Positions 25,818 to 34,507 of a stretch of 64,000 nucleotides of DNA are shown piece by piece. The notes under the pieces are model-generated. The model had not been told where the DNA came from and searched no databases. It was given only the letters and a program-made list of their open reading frames with translations. A program made the translations under genes and the position numbers. This DNA is from an uncultured Lachnospiraceae bacterium (lineage in GTDB: Bacteria; Bacillota; Clostridia; Lachnospirales; Lachnospiraceae): positions 1 through 64,000 of the forward strand of contig CACYMQ010000011.1 in assembly GCA_902775555.1 (NCBI GenBank), read 5' to 3'. Each line of letters begins with the position of its first letter. Within the stretch, counting starts at the first letter, position 1.

Positions 25818-26903
25818 ATGGAGATTTATACTGATCTGGAACAGGCACTTCAGGACAAGTCACTTGTGTTCATCACCGAGAGTATAACCACAGAGAAGGA
25901 ACTCATCCGTAGCTACGTGAGATACAGGGCGCTTCCTAAGAAATGCAAAAGAATTTCTGATTATTATTCAAATGAATTTCTGGGTCATACGGTTCCGGAA
26001 ATGTATGTCTTTATGAAGGACAAGCTCAAGGTGGACAACTACTCATTTGATGAAAACCAGATGCCAAATGAGAAGTACATGGTTTCCGAGCCGGATCTTT
26101 ATTATCATGAGGACAGATTCAATTCCGGGGAGACGAACATTTGCTTTATTCTCGGGCATTCCGGAAGCGGAAAATCCATGATGGCAAGAACCCTTGAGGG
26201 GGAGGACATCGATCATATCGAGCTTGACGACCTGCTTCTGATCAAGGACCATTTTTCTATGGAGGAGCTGAAGGATTATTCCGATATGTTCTATAGCTTC
26301 TTTAGCGGAGATGGCGCGAAATACTATATCGGAATCGAAGAGAGGGAAAATGTTCCGAAGGAAGAATACGAGGATAAGGTATTTATCGATTTCGTCACAT
26401 TTGCCCTGGACTACGCAAAACAGCATACGGACAAGAAGTTTATCATAGAGGGGATTTGGATCTATCTCTATTTCGATGATCCGTCCATTTTCGAGGATTA
26501 TGCCGTATTCATCAAGGGGACTTCGTTCCTGAAGTCCAAGATCCGGGTTTTGTCGAGGGAAATGAAACGGGATAAGGAAGAACTGAACGACAGAAAGAAT
26601 ATGTTCGGAAGAGGAACCCGGAATTATTTGCTGGATGAGGATAAGATAAATGCATTTCGTGCCTTCTTCTCCGACAAGCCGGAAACGGCCTTCCGGCTCG
26701 AGACAAAGGAAAGCGAGAAGTCGGACGAGCAGGTAAGGGAAGTCCTGATCCGTGTTGGCAGATGCTTTATGAAGGAGGATAAGGACGGAATCGAAGCAAT
26801 CCTGAATCAGACCATCGAGGATAAGGAATTATCCAACCTGAATAAAATGAGGATCTTCAACGAGTGCAAATCCGCCCTGTTAGACCTGAATCTGATGTCA
26901 TAA
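25818..26903 (+). CDS. P-loop NTPase/kinase-like protein of unknown role
   Basis: A 361-residue soluble protein. Walker A GHSGSGKSMMART is near residue 115, followed by IELDDLLL where small-molecule kinases and zeta-type toxins have their acidic substrate motif, and FIIEGIWIYLYF as a plausible Walker B strand near 215. An N-terminal region of about 110 residues is not recognised. The start follows AAGGAGG at ideal spacing. No obvious partner lies nearby. A nucleotide or sugar kinase fold is likely; the substrate cannot be stated. Confidence 0.7.
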   Translation: MEIYTDLEQALQDKSLVFITESITTEKELIRSYVRYRALPKKCKRISDYYSNEFLGHTVPEMYVFMKDKLKVDNYSFDENQMPNEKYMVSEPDLYYHEDRFNSGETNICFILGHSGSGKSMMARTLEGEDIDHIELDDLLLIKDHFSMEELKDYSDMFYSFFSGDGAKYYIGIEERENVPKEEYEDKVFIDFVTFALDYAKQHTDKKFIIEGIWIYLYFDDPSIFEDYAVFIKGTSFLKSKIRVLSREMKRDKEELNDRKNMFGRGTRNYLLDEDKINAFRAFFSDKPETAFRLETKESEKSDEQVREVLIRVGRCFMKEDKDGIEAILNQTIEDKELSNLNKMRIFNECKSALLDLNLMS

Positions 26904-26978
26904 AGCTTGATACAGCATGTTGCTTCAGTGTTGGGACCATGTGCCTTTGCAAGAGAAGGAATAAGGGGATTGAGGACT

Positions 26979-27071
26979 ATGAGATTTGAAGACTACTTAA
27001 AAGGAATGATGTCCGGAGATACCAATAAAATGGCGGAAACTATGAGTCAGTTTACTTCCGATAGATTTTGA
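26979..27071 (+). CDS. Short ORF, 30 aa
   Basis: ATG with GAGG a few bases upstream encodes MRFEDYLKGMMSGDTNKMAE and ten more residues. It looks like the helical start of a longer protein. It is the only coding potential seen between the P-loop gene and the NYN gene; could be a remnant. Confidence 0.25.
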   Translation: MRFEDYLKGMMSGDTNKMAETMSQFTSDRF

Positions 27072-27119
27072 CAAGATATTGTTTTAAACTTCAGAGTTGT
27101 TGAGAGGGAGGACAGAAAA

Positions 27120-28058
27120 ATCGAAACGTATTATTTGATTGATTTTGAGAATGTACATAGTGATGGACTGGAAGGCTGTCAGAAACTTGAAAGTACGGAC
27201 CATATCATTATCTTTTTTACACAAAATGCTAAGAATTTAGATATGAGTGGTATTGCCAAACATGGTGGTGCGGATTTTGAAATGGTTGAGGTGCCTGCCG
27301 GGAAACAGTCGGCAGATATACATATTGCATCTTACCTGGGATATCTGGCGGGGAAGTATAGTGAGGATAAATGCGAAATAGTAATTGTCAGCCAGGATAC
27401 AGATTATGACAATGTGATAAAGTTTTGGAAAAAGCAGGCAGGGATAAAGATTACAAGAAGGCAGAAGATACAGCAACAGCCACAGAAGATACAACAGCCA
27501 CAGAAGGTACAACAGACACAGCAACCGAAGAAGACGACTCAGCAACAACCATCGAAGAAAAAGGTTACTCCCACGAAAACGCCCGTAAATGTCAGTGGTG
27601 AAAAGAAGACAAAGCTAAATCAGGAGATTATGCAGGCGGCAAGAACCATCGGATATGATGCGTCTACAGCAAATAAGATTGCTCAGCTTTCTACAGGCAT
27701 GCTCGGAAGCAGGAACTTTTTAAACGATGTGATGAATGCATTTAATGATGAGTGGTCGAATGGTGCTGAGGTGTATGAGGATCTTAAATCTATCCTGTCA
27801 AAGTATGTGAATGTGACGGCCCGGAAGACAGTATCTCAGACCGCTACTGCAAAGGATAAGTCGGCAGTGAATAAAGAAGTCATACAGATACTGAGTAAAG
27901 CCGGATTGTCAAATGATGATGTCACGAAAGTGGCTTCCATTGTTGTTAAGAATCATGGTGTAAAAAAAGGAAAACAGACAGCTTACAGAACTATAGTATC
28001 AAGATATGGACAGGAAAAGGGGCTCGATATATATAAGCGGGTAAAGAAATATATATAA
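27120..28058 (+). CDS. NYN-domain (PIN-like) putative RNase with Gln-rich linker
   Basis: Residues 1-115 match NYN/PIN-type nucleases: YYLIDFENVHSDGLEG carries the first catalytic Asp, and VSQDTDYDNVIKFW the late acidic pair. A Gln/Lys/Pro linker (about 118-150, repeats of QKIQQPQ) leads to two C-terminal helical modules (NQEIMQAARTIGYD and NKEVIQILSKAGLS) that resemble each other. GGGAGG at 27106-27111 is followed eight bases later by ATC (27120), and no in-frame ATG exists near; TTG at 27135 would remove the first catalytic strand. It is likely an RNA-cleaving enzyme of unknown target. Confidence 0.75.
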   Translation: METYYLIDFENVHSDGLEGCQKLESTDHIIIFFTQNAKNLDMSGIAKHGGADFEMVEVPAGKQSADIHIASYLGYLAGKYSEDKCEIVIVSQDTDYDNVIKFWKKQAGIKITRRQKIQQQPQKIQQPQKVQQTQQPKKTTQQQPSKKKVTPTKTPVNVSGEKKTKLNQEIMQAARTIGYDASTANKIAQLSTGMLGSRNFLNDVMNAFNDEWSNGAEVYEDLKSILSKYVNVTARKTVSQTATAKDKSAVNKEVIQILSKAGLSNDDVTKVASIVVKNHGVKKGKQTAYRTIVSRYGQEKGLDIYKRVKKYI

Positions 28059-28130
28059 TCGGGTAGTGAAATATATAATGCATATATCATGTTGTGGGAC
28101 TATGTTGTGATATGTTTTCACCGGGGAGAA

Positions 28131-29309
28131 ATGATGAGAATCGTAGTTGCAATGGATTCATTTAAAGGGAGTCTTTCGTCGTTAGAGGCCGGAAATGCCG
28201 TAAAGGCGGGGATCCTTAAGGCGGACCCTAATACTGTGGTGGATGTTCTTCCGCTGGCTGACGGGGGAGAGGGAACGGTACAGGCTATCACCTCCGCCGC
28301 GGACGGAAAGCTTGTTCAGGTGGAAGTGACAGGGCCTTTGGGGGACGCCGTGAGCGGTGAGTATGGGATCATCCATGGTGGCAGGACCGCAGTTATGGAA
28401 ATGTGCAGCGCGGCCGGCCTGACGTTGATACCCGAGGATAAAAGAGATCCGCGGTTTACTACAACCTATGGAGTTGGGGAAATGATACGGGATGCCATCA
28501 ATCGTGGCTGTGATCGCTTCCTGATCGGTATCGGCGGAAGTGCCACAAATGACGGAGGCGTGGGAATGCTGCAGGCCCTGGGATTTCATTTTCTTGATGC
28601 GGACGGAAATGAAATCTCCCGCGGAAATGACGGGCTGAAATCCCTTGTGGAGATTCGTGATGAAGGGGCTATATCCGAGCTGGCCGACTGCACATTTCGG
28701 ATCATGTGTGATGTGACAAATCCGCTCTGCGGGCCCGATGGATGCAGCGCGGTGTACGGGCCGCAGAAGGGAGCAACGCCGGAAATGATCCCGGAGATGG
28801 ACCGGATACTGCAGGCGTACGCGAAGCTTGCCGGGGAGAAGTATCCTGAGTCAGATGCTGACTATCCGGGTGCTGGTGCAGGTCGTCGGGGAGTGGGTGC
28901 AGATTATCCGGGAGCGGGAGCGGCAGGAGGGATGGGATTTGCCTTCCGTACATTTCTACGTGCAGAGCTGACACCCGGCGTGGAAATCGTGATGGAAGAG
29001 ACAGGATTGGAAGGATATATCCGTCATGCGGATCTGGTGATCACGGGAGAAGGCAGACTGGACAGTCAGACGGCGAAGGGGAAAGCGCCGGTCGGCGTGG
29101 CACGGATCGCGAAGATGTATGGGAAGCCGGTGATCGCATTTGCGGGAAGCGTCCGGGAGGATGCAGAAGTGCTGCATGAGCATGGGATCGATGCCTTCTT
29201 CTCTATCCTAAGAGAGATCATATCGCCGGAGGAAGCCATGAGGCCGGAACGTGCGAAGCAGAATCTGGCGGAGACCGTTTATGAAGTGTTGCGGATCATA
29301 GAGCGATAG
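28131..29309 (+). CDS. Glycerate kinase, GlxK/GarK family
   Basis: Phosphorylates D-glycerate with ATP to phosphoglycerate in the cytoplasm. The N-terminus RIVVAMDSFKGSLSS, the ADGGEGT loop near residue 45 and IGIGGSATNDGG near residue 130 are family hallmarks; VITGEGRLDSQTAKGKAPVGVA is near 305. ATG at 28131 or 28134 follows GGGGAG. An expansion near residues 245-265 repeats DYPGAGA twice with GRRGVGA between, where relatives have a single copy before GGMGFAF. It stands alone, followed by a palindromic repeat. Confidence 0.93.
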   Translation: MMRIVVAMDSFKGSLSSLEAGNAVKAGILKADPNTVVDVLPLADGGEGTVQAITSAADGKLVQVEVTGPLGDAVSGEYGIIHGGRTAVMEMCSAAGLTLIPEDKRDPRFTTTYGVGEMIRDAINRGCDRFLIGIGGSATNDGGVGMLQALGFHFLDADGNEISRGNDGLKSLVEIRDEGAISELADCTFRIMCDVTNPLCGPDGCSAVYGPQKGATPEMIPEMDRILQAYAKLAGEKYPESDADYPGAGAGRRGVGADYPGAGAAGGMGFAFRTFLRAELTPGVEIVMEETGLEGYIRHADLVITGEGRLDSQTAKGKAPVGVARIAKMYGKPVIAFAGSVREDAEVLHEHGIDAFFSILREIISPEEAMRPERAKQNLAETVYEVLRIIER

Positions 29310-29340
29310 TGGATGAGTGGGGATGGTTTGGGGTGGTGAG

Positions 29341-29433
29341 TGGAACGACTGGGGACGGAGGTGGAACGATTGGGGACGGTTCTGGGCGTCCCAGAACCGT
29401 CCCCAATCGTCCCACCGTCCCCAATCGTCCCAC
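29341..29433. repeat. Palindromic repeat copy 1 (RAYT-associated family)
   Basis: Core arms GGAACGATTGGGGACGG and CCGTCCCCAATCGTCCC flank TTCTGGGCGTCCCAGAA; a second arm unit extends each side. Central orientation GGGCGTCCC. Starts 31 bases after the glycerate kinase stop. Confidence 0.95.
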
Positions 29434-29550
29434 AATCAGAAGACAACGGAGACCTACGAGATCGCCAATTACAGTGCGAAGGATGTAGGGAAGAGGTGTA
29501 CGGTATACGAGCATGACGGCAAGGTTATCGTCGACGCGGTTGAAAGATAG
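29434..29550 (+). pseudogene. Possible C-terminal gene remnant next to the repeat
   Basis: The frame downstream of the repeat reads TETYEIANYSAKDVGKRCT then VYEHDGKVIVDAVER and stops. It looks like ordinary coding sequence but has no start of its own; upstream it runs into the palindromic repeat. It may be the tail of a gene cut by arrival of the repeat. Confidence 0.3.
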
Positions 29551-29608
29551 TATTTAAGCCGGAAGACTGATAGATGAGATACTTTTCCCTGACAGGAGGG
29601 TGTTTGGC

Positions 29609-30706
29609 ATGGATGATCGAATTGTGAATATAATTACTTTAGAATCGAAAAGAAACGTCAAAGGAAATTTCAGGAAGCGGTTTTTCGATACAACTATCGA
29701 TATGGTCTTCGGTATCTATTTTTTTCTGTGGGTGCTGATCCTTATTGCTCTTTTCATCTTTTGGCTTGCTCTTTCAAACAAAAGCGTTGAAAATGTCTAC
29801 AGCGAATATGAAGTAACATACGTAGATTATGCTCCGGGTTTATCCAGAGGTGAAGACTGTACGGTAAAAGTAAAAGAGGTGATAAAAAAAACTTCGATCA
29901 CTGAACGAGAATATGCTCCAAGAAAAACAGTAAATTATCATGGTGAGACGGTTGATTTAACCCAGGAAGAAGACCGGGGAGAAATGATAGACAGAGCGTA
30001 TTATTGGATTCGGGATGATAAAGGAAACACCGGTGTGCTTTTTTTGGAGGGCGCCCAGATAGATCGTTTTGAAAAACTGAAAACGAGCGGGGAATTATAT
30101 GAAACAACGTTATATGGGGAGATTGTAGAACGATCGATAACAACCGGGTATGATGTAGATGATATCAGTACAAAGAATATAAAAAAGGCAAATGAGTCAG
30201 TCGAACTTTCACAGGAATTGGAAGGTGAGACCATTATGCATGTGAATTTTGGGAAGAGAAGTACCAAGTGGTTGAAGTCCGGTGAGAAAACAGTTTATCC
30301 ACGGTATTTCATACCGTCATTAATAGCCCTAATTGTTGTGATCACGCTGTACTTGTTTGTTAAATACGGGTTTAAGAATTATTTTAAAAAAGGCGTAAAG
30401 GAATCAGAGGAAGATGAAATAGTTTTTGAGGAGATCAGTAAGTTGCTTCGAAAGAGACTCCAAATGGAGAATACTCCCGAAGAAGAAAATATGTGTCTCT
30501 TTATCCGGCAGTTACTGAATAACAAAGACGGATGGTATGCCATTCATGCAAAAACCATTACAGAGATACTGATCTTTTTGGGCGTTGAGAGTGAAGAAAA
30601 GAGACAAGATATGTATGAGATGATCCATTTTCCGATGAATGAAGCGATGTATGGAGGCAGAGATCTCATCTTTATGAAGAAAAATCAAGGCTCGGACCAT
30701 TCATAG
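29609..30706 (+). CDS. Membrane protein of unknown function, 365 aa
   Basis: Two membrane helices: about residues 30-55 (FGIYFFLWVLILIALFIFWL) and about 235-260 (IPSLIALIVVITLYLFVKY), enclosing an outside domain of about 180 residues, with a soluble C-terminal tail of about 100 residues. CAGGAGGG lies eight bases before the ATG at 29609, making it better than the GTG at 29600. The 3-prime end overlaps the converging gene at 30685 by 22 bases. No family recognised. Confidence 0.7.
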   Translation: MDDRIVNIITLESKRNVKGNFRKRFFDTTIDMVFGIYFFLWVLILIALFIFWLALSNKSVENVYSEYEVTYVDYAPGLSRGEDCTVKVKEVIKKTSITEREYAPRKTVNYHGETVDLTQEEDRGEMIDRAYYWIRDDKGNTGVLFLEGAQIDRFEKLKTSGELYETTLYGEIVERSITTGYDVDDISTKNIKKANESVELSQELEGETIMHVNFGKRSTKWLKSGEKTVYPRYFIPSLIALIVVITLYLFVKYGFKNYFKKGVKESEEDEIVFEEISKLLRKRLQMENTPEEENMCLFIRQLLNNKDGWYAIHAKTITEILIFLGVESEEKRQDMYEMIHFPMNEAMYGGRDLIFMKKNQGSDHS

Positions 30707-31188
30707 TCCGTTTCAATGGTTGCGTTTGTACAGCATTCTTTGAGTTCGGATAAAATGGGGCGGAAGGCTTCCGTATCGGGGATATCAAATGAATAAATCG
30801 CCCGATCGGTTTCGATGTTGATTCGTTCTATGATTTCTTTTCGGGTGATTGTTTCCGGGGATTTATTATCCTTTTGATTTACGAATTCCTGGCGACCCCA
30901 AATTTGGATCCTGGTTACATTTTCGCAGGGGATTTTTCCTTCAGCCCATAAGCCGGTTGCCGTGATATTTCCGTCTGTGATTTTGAGCTTGGTTTTGCCG
31001 GGGACCTTGTATTGATAATTTTTGGATCGGAGATACCAAAGATCACGAATGATAACATAGACTACGGGAATCATACATATTAACCAGGCGACAAGAGGGG
31101 CCTGAATGACTAAGAAAAGGACAAGGAGTCCTATAAATACTATGCCTAAAGTTATCAGTTCATTGATCAGGTCGCGTTTTGATTTCAT
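30685..31188 (-). CDS. Small membrane protein with PH-like domain
   Basis: 167 residues. Two adjacent N-terminal membrane helices (LITLGIVFIGLLVLFLVI and VAWLICMIPVVYVIIRDLWY) precede a beta-rich domain (KLKITDGNITATGLWAEGKI, then VTRIQIWG) and a C-terminal helix (FRPILSELKECC). This is the general plan of bacterial PH/YcxB-like membrane proteins. It converges with and overlaps the 3-prime end of the previous gene. Function unknown. Confidence 0.65.
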   Translation of the reverse strand: MKSKRDLINELITLGIVFIGLLVLFLVIQAPLVAWLICMIPVVYVIIRDLWYLRSKNYQYKVPGKTKLKITDGNITATGLWAEGKIPCENVTRIQIWGRQEFVNQKDNKSPETITRKEIIERINIETDRAIYSFDIPDTEAFRPILSELKECCTNATIETDYEWSEP

Positions 31189-31279
31189 ACCGTTTTGGAT
31201 CCTTCCAAAGAGTATAGCGAGATAAAAGGTAATGTAAGCTTTTTCAGTATATCATGCCTGGAAAAGAAAGGGAAGAAGA

Positions 31280-32434
31280 ATGACAACAGGTACCGTGGAT
31301 TATATGACGGAGTTTTTATTGTTTCTTTTTCCGGTGGCGATTGTCACGATTCTTGTGTTCGGGGCCGGCGTGAAGAAGAAGGGTGAATATAGCGGGGAAG
31401 CCTGGAGTCTTGGACAGGCCAAGGCACTTCAGGCATTTGCCGCGTTGATGATCATTCTTCATCATCTGGTTCAGACCATCACACAGTATGGCTCTGTGAA
31501 GAAAGGGCCGGTGACCATATGGAATTCCTTCGGGATCCTGTTCACGAGCGTCTTCTTTTTCTTCTCCGGCTACGGACTGTACAAAAGGTATAAGACCGGG
31601 GAGGATTACCTGAAGGGTTTTCTGCGTCATCGCTTTCTGAAGGTTCTGATCCCTTTTCTTCTGACAAATGTCATCTACCTCTGTGTCTTTGCCGGTGACA
31701 GGATCTCCGGTGTATGGCAGGGCATTACGGCAATATTCGGATGTCCTCTTCTGAACCGAAATGCCTGGTATGTGATCGAACTGCTCCTGCTGTACATCGC
31801 ATTTTATGTGTGTTTTCGTTTCATCGGGTCTGAGCGTGTAGCAATGCTCTGCCTTACCGGATTTACGATCCTGCTCATCATCATTTCCCTGTTGCTCGGA
31901 CATGCCGCTATGTCTGTCAACCGCCCATGGTTTATGGGGGAGTGGTGGTACAATACGACATTTATGTTTATAGTCGGCATGTTTGTGGCAATGCATGAGG
32001 TACGGATCAGGGCGGCGGTGGAGAAGGTGTACAAGCTACTGCTTCCGCTTACGGTGCTCATTTTCATCGGATGGTTCCTGTTGGAGCAGTTTGTGGATGG
32101 ACGATTCGGTTATTACAGGGAATGGCCGGGGCATCCGGGATATCCGGAGAAGTTCATTACACTTCTGGTGCAGATCGTGCTCTGCATACTTTTCCTGTCC
32201 GTTCTGCTGCTGGTGAATCTGAAGGTGGAGTTTCATAACCGGGTACTCCTCTTCCTCAGCGGAATCAGCTACGAGATCTATCTGATCCATGAATTGTTCC
32301 GGGAAGTGCTGCCCGGTGGGCCGGACGGATCCCTGCCGGATCCTCTGTACCTTCTGCTGGTGTACGTCTTGTCTGTTGTGGCGGCGTGGCTGCTGTCGTT
32401 TGTGGATAGAAAGATGATCAGGGTAGTCAGGTGA
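31280..32434 (+). CDS. Membrane acyltransferase, acyltransferase-3 (OafA-like) family
   Basis: A 384-residue integral membrane protein with about ten hydrophobic helices. The start of the acyltransferase-3 domain is clear: LGQAKALQAFAALMIILHHL with the conserved His, then SVFFFFSGYGLYKRYKTG and a basic FLRHRFLKVLIPFLL loop. Such enzymes transfer acetyl or other acyl groups to cell-surface sugars. The ATG follows AAAGGGAAG. It has no glycan genes beside it, so the substrate cannot be inferred. Confidence 0.85.
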   Translation: MTTGTVDYMTEFLLFLFPVAIVTILVFGAGVKKKGEYSGEAWSLGQAKALQAFAALMIILHHLVQTITQYGSVKKGPVTIWNSFGILFTSVFFFFSGYGLYKRYKTGEDYLKGFLRHRFLKVLIPFLLTNVIYLCVFAGDRISGVWQGITAIFGCPLLNRNAWYVIELLLLYIAFYVCFRFIGSERVAMLCLTGFTILLIIISLLLGHAAMSVNRPWFMGEWWYNTTFMFIVGMFVAMHEVRIRAAVEKVYKLLLPLTVLIFIGWFLLEQFVDGRFGYYREWPGHPGYPEKFITLLVQIVLCILFLSVLLLVNLKVEFHNRVLLFLSGISYEIYLIHELFREVLPGGPDGSLPDPLYLLLVYVLSVVAAWLLSFVDRKMIRVVR

Positions 32435-32445
32435 TGCGGTTGAGA

Positions 32446-32510
32446 TGGGACGGAGGTGGGACGATTGGGGACGGTTCTGGGCGTCCCAGAACCGTCCCCA
32501 ATCGTCCCAC
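32446..32510. repeat. Palindromic repeat copy 2
   Basis: Left side carries GGGACGGAGG plus the core; right side ends at CCGTCCCCAATCGTCCCAC. Central orientation GGGCGTCCC. Lies 12 bases after the acyltransferase stop. Confidence 0.95.
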
Positions 32511-32577
32511 CCCGCCGCCCCGTCGCCCAGCTCAGAACCGCTCAGAACCATCTCAACCGTATAGAAAGGGTGAATTT

Positions 32578-33498
32578 ATGAATGAACAAATGCTTATGAT
32601 CGAGAAGTTGCGTAAGAGGGTTCTCTGGCAGTATATCGTGATGATCATAATACCGATAGCTGCAGGGATCGCGGCGATCGTCACGCTTCGCGGAAGTATG
32701 ATGTCAGGGGGAGTGCCGCTTGTTATTGTCGGTTCCATGACTCTGCTTTTTATTGTCTTTTTGATAACCAGTTCAAAAGCAAAGAAGAAATTCCGGACAT
32801 ACTACAAAGCGAATTACATTAATGCCATGATCAAGGAAGTGATCCCCACCGGGCAGTACCTGCCGGATCAGGGGTTTCCGAGTGCAATGATCTCCAATAC
32901 CGGTCTCATTTCCATGGGAAATATTTATCATAGCGAGGACCTGATCACCGGCGTTTACAACAATGTTGAATTCCGGCGGGCAGATCTTTTGATCCAGGAT
33001 GAAACGAGAGATTCGGATGGCAACACAACAACCGCCACGTATTTCCGGGGGCGGTGGATGGTCTTTGAATCGAATAAATACTTTGAGGCGGATCTGCAGA
33101 TCATTCAGAAAGGCTTTGGATACGCACAGAAGAGGACGGGCATTTTCACAAGAAAGACAGATCGCCGGCATGCGATTGATACTGAAGACGTGACATTTAA
33201 CAAGGAATTTAAATGTCTGTGCCAGAATGATCAGGAGGCGTTTTATCTGCTGACGCCGGTCCTGATGCAGGGGCTGATGCGGCTTGCGGCGGAAAGCGAC
33301 GGCAAGATCATGGTGGGATTCGTGAATAATCTGATCCATGTGGCGATCAAGTCCAATAAGGATTCCCTGGAGCCACCGGTATTTCACCGGGTATCAGACA
33401 AAGATATCCGGGAGATCCAGAGAGAGATTCATGCGGTTACATCCTTTGTCGAAGGGATGCGGATCGATAATAAGATCTTTATGCAGACAAAGTATTGA
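32578..33498 (+). CDS. DUF3137-like membrane protein
   Basis: 306 residues. Two N-terminal membrane helices (QYIVMIIIPIAAGIAAIVTL and GVPLVIVGSMTLLFIVFLI) precede a long cytoplasmic domain resembling DUF3137: Y-x-D-NVEFRRADLL-like segment (VYNNVEFRRADLLIQDE), FRGRWMVFESNK, and MRLAAESDGKIMVGFVNN near the end. Start at 32578 after AGAAAGGG; the longer frame would translate repeat copy 2 and is rejected. Function of the family is not known. Confidence 0.75.
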   Translation: MNEQMLMIEKLRKRVLWQYIVMIIIPIAAGIAAIVTLRGSMMSGGVPLVIVGSMTLLFIVFLITSSKAKKKFRTYYKANYINAMIKEVIPTGQYLPDQGFPSAMISNTGLISMGNIYHSEDLITGVYNNVEFRRADLLIQDETRDSDGNTTTATYFRGRWMVFESNKYFEADLQIIQKGFGYAQKRTGIFTRKTDRRHAIDTEDVTFNKEFKCLCQNDQEAFYLLTPVLMQGLMRLAAESDGKIMVGFVNNLIHVAIKSNKDSLEPPVFHRVSDKDIREIQREIHAVTSFVEGMRIDNKIFMQTKY

Positions 33499-33510
33499 GA
33501 TGAGTGAAGC

Positions 33511-33625
33511 GGTACGATTGGGGACGGAGGTGGGACGATTGGGGACGGTTCTGGGACGCCCAGAACCGTCCCCAATCGTCCCACCTCCGTCCCCGGTCGT
33601 CCCACCAATCGTCCCACCAATCGCA
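33511..33625. repeat. Palindromic repeat copy 3, downstream of RAYT
   Basis: Full two-unit arms: GGGACGGAGGTGGGACG on the left and its inverse on the right, with extra CCAATCGTCCCA units trailing. Central orientation GGGACGCCC, opposite to copy 4 on the other side of the transposase. Confidence 0.95.
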
Positions 33626-33641
33626 CAACTCATCCTTCCCG

Positions 33642-34391
33642 TTACTGCGATTCCTGCCGGAGGCGGCGCATACTGATTCCGGTAAGGCGATGGATCTGGA
33701 CGAGGCTTATTCTCTGAGATAACGCTTTTTTTATTACGGCCGTCCTTCTTTCGGGAGAGTACTTTTGAAAATCCCCGGGCTCTGAAATGTTCGCGATCTG
33801 CTTCAGAAGCTCGGAAGCTTCTTCGTCGGAAAGCTTTTTCTTTATGTTGTCGAGATCCATACATTCGTCTTCATTTTCCTCGTCATGAAAGCTTTTGAAA
33901 TTGTCGGGGTCTATGTAACTTCGTACGACATTGGAGCTGATCAGGGTTTGGGATGTAAAATACCCCGGATAGCTGCTGTAAGGATATTCTTCCGGCTTCC
34001 TTACCATCATCGCCTTCACCGGGTTGCGGTGAATGTATCGGATTGCAGTAAGGAAATACCGTTCGTCCTCCACGGTCTCGCTTAGGTATCGATCCTGAAA
34101 TAGATGGCCGACTCTTTCGTATTTCCAATTGAACCAGGATGCATAACGTGAACCGATACATTTCATGATCCGCTCCAGATCGGAGAACTCCGTTCGTAAC
34201 AGAAGATGTACATGATTAGGCATCAGGCAATATGCATAAAGGTCGAAATGTACCTGCTCCTTGCAGTCAGAAAGAAACTGGAGGTATTTCTGATAGTCTT
34301 CCTGGTGCTCAAATATCTTTTGCTTATTGATTCCCCGAACCATGATATGGTAAACACCTGTTTCGCTTGCGATTCTTCTTTGTCTGGGCAT
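33642..34391 (-). CDS. REP-associated tyrosine transposase (RAYT, Y1 HUH family)
   Basis: A 249-residue Y1 transposase of the TnpA-REP type. N-terminal VYHIMVRGINKQKIFEH matches the first strand of the fold; YCLMPNHVHLLLR holds the His-x-His metal motif near residue 60; ERVGHLFQDRYLSE and the conserved YIHRNPVKAMMV follow near 95-125, the latter region carrying the nucleophile area. A C-terminal HTH-like end (RISLVQIHRLTGISMRRLRQ) could bind DNA. AAGGAGG precedes the ATG. Repeat copies 3 and 4 flank it in opposite orientation, the typical arrangement in which such enzymes mobilise or maintain their REP elements. Confidence 0.93.
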   Translation of the reverse strand: MPRQRRIASETGVYHIMVRGINKQKIFEHQEDYQKYLQFLSDCKEQVHFDLYAYCLMPNHVHLLLRTEFSDLERIMKCIGSRYASWFNWKYERVGHLFQDRYLSETVEDERYFLTAIRYIHRNPVKAMMVRKPEEYPYSSYPGYFTSQTLISSNVVRSYIDPDNFKSFHDEENEDECMDLDNIKKKLSDEEASELLKQIANISEPGDFQKYSPERRTAVIKKALSQRISLVQIHRLTGISMRRLRQESQ

Positions 34392-34415
34392 ATTTTACCT
34401 CCTTGGGGATGGCAG

Positions 34416-34493
34416 GGTGGGACGATTGGGGACGGTTCTGGGCGTCCCAGAACCGTCCCCAATCGTCCCACCTCCGTCCCTAATCGTTCCACT
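34416..34493. repeat. Palindromic repeat copy 4, upstream of RAYT
   Basis: GGGACGATTGGGGACGG core with matching right arm, then CTCCGTCCCTAATCGTTCCA. Central orientation GGGCGTCCC. Lies 25 bases upstream of the transposase ATG. Confidence 0.95.
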
Positions 34494-34507
34494 CCGATTG
34501 TTACAAT

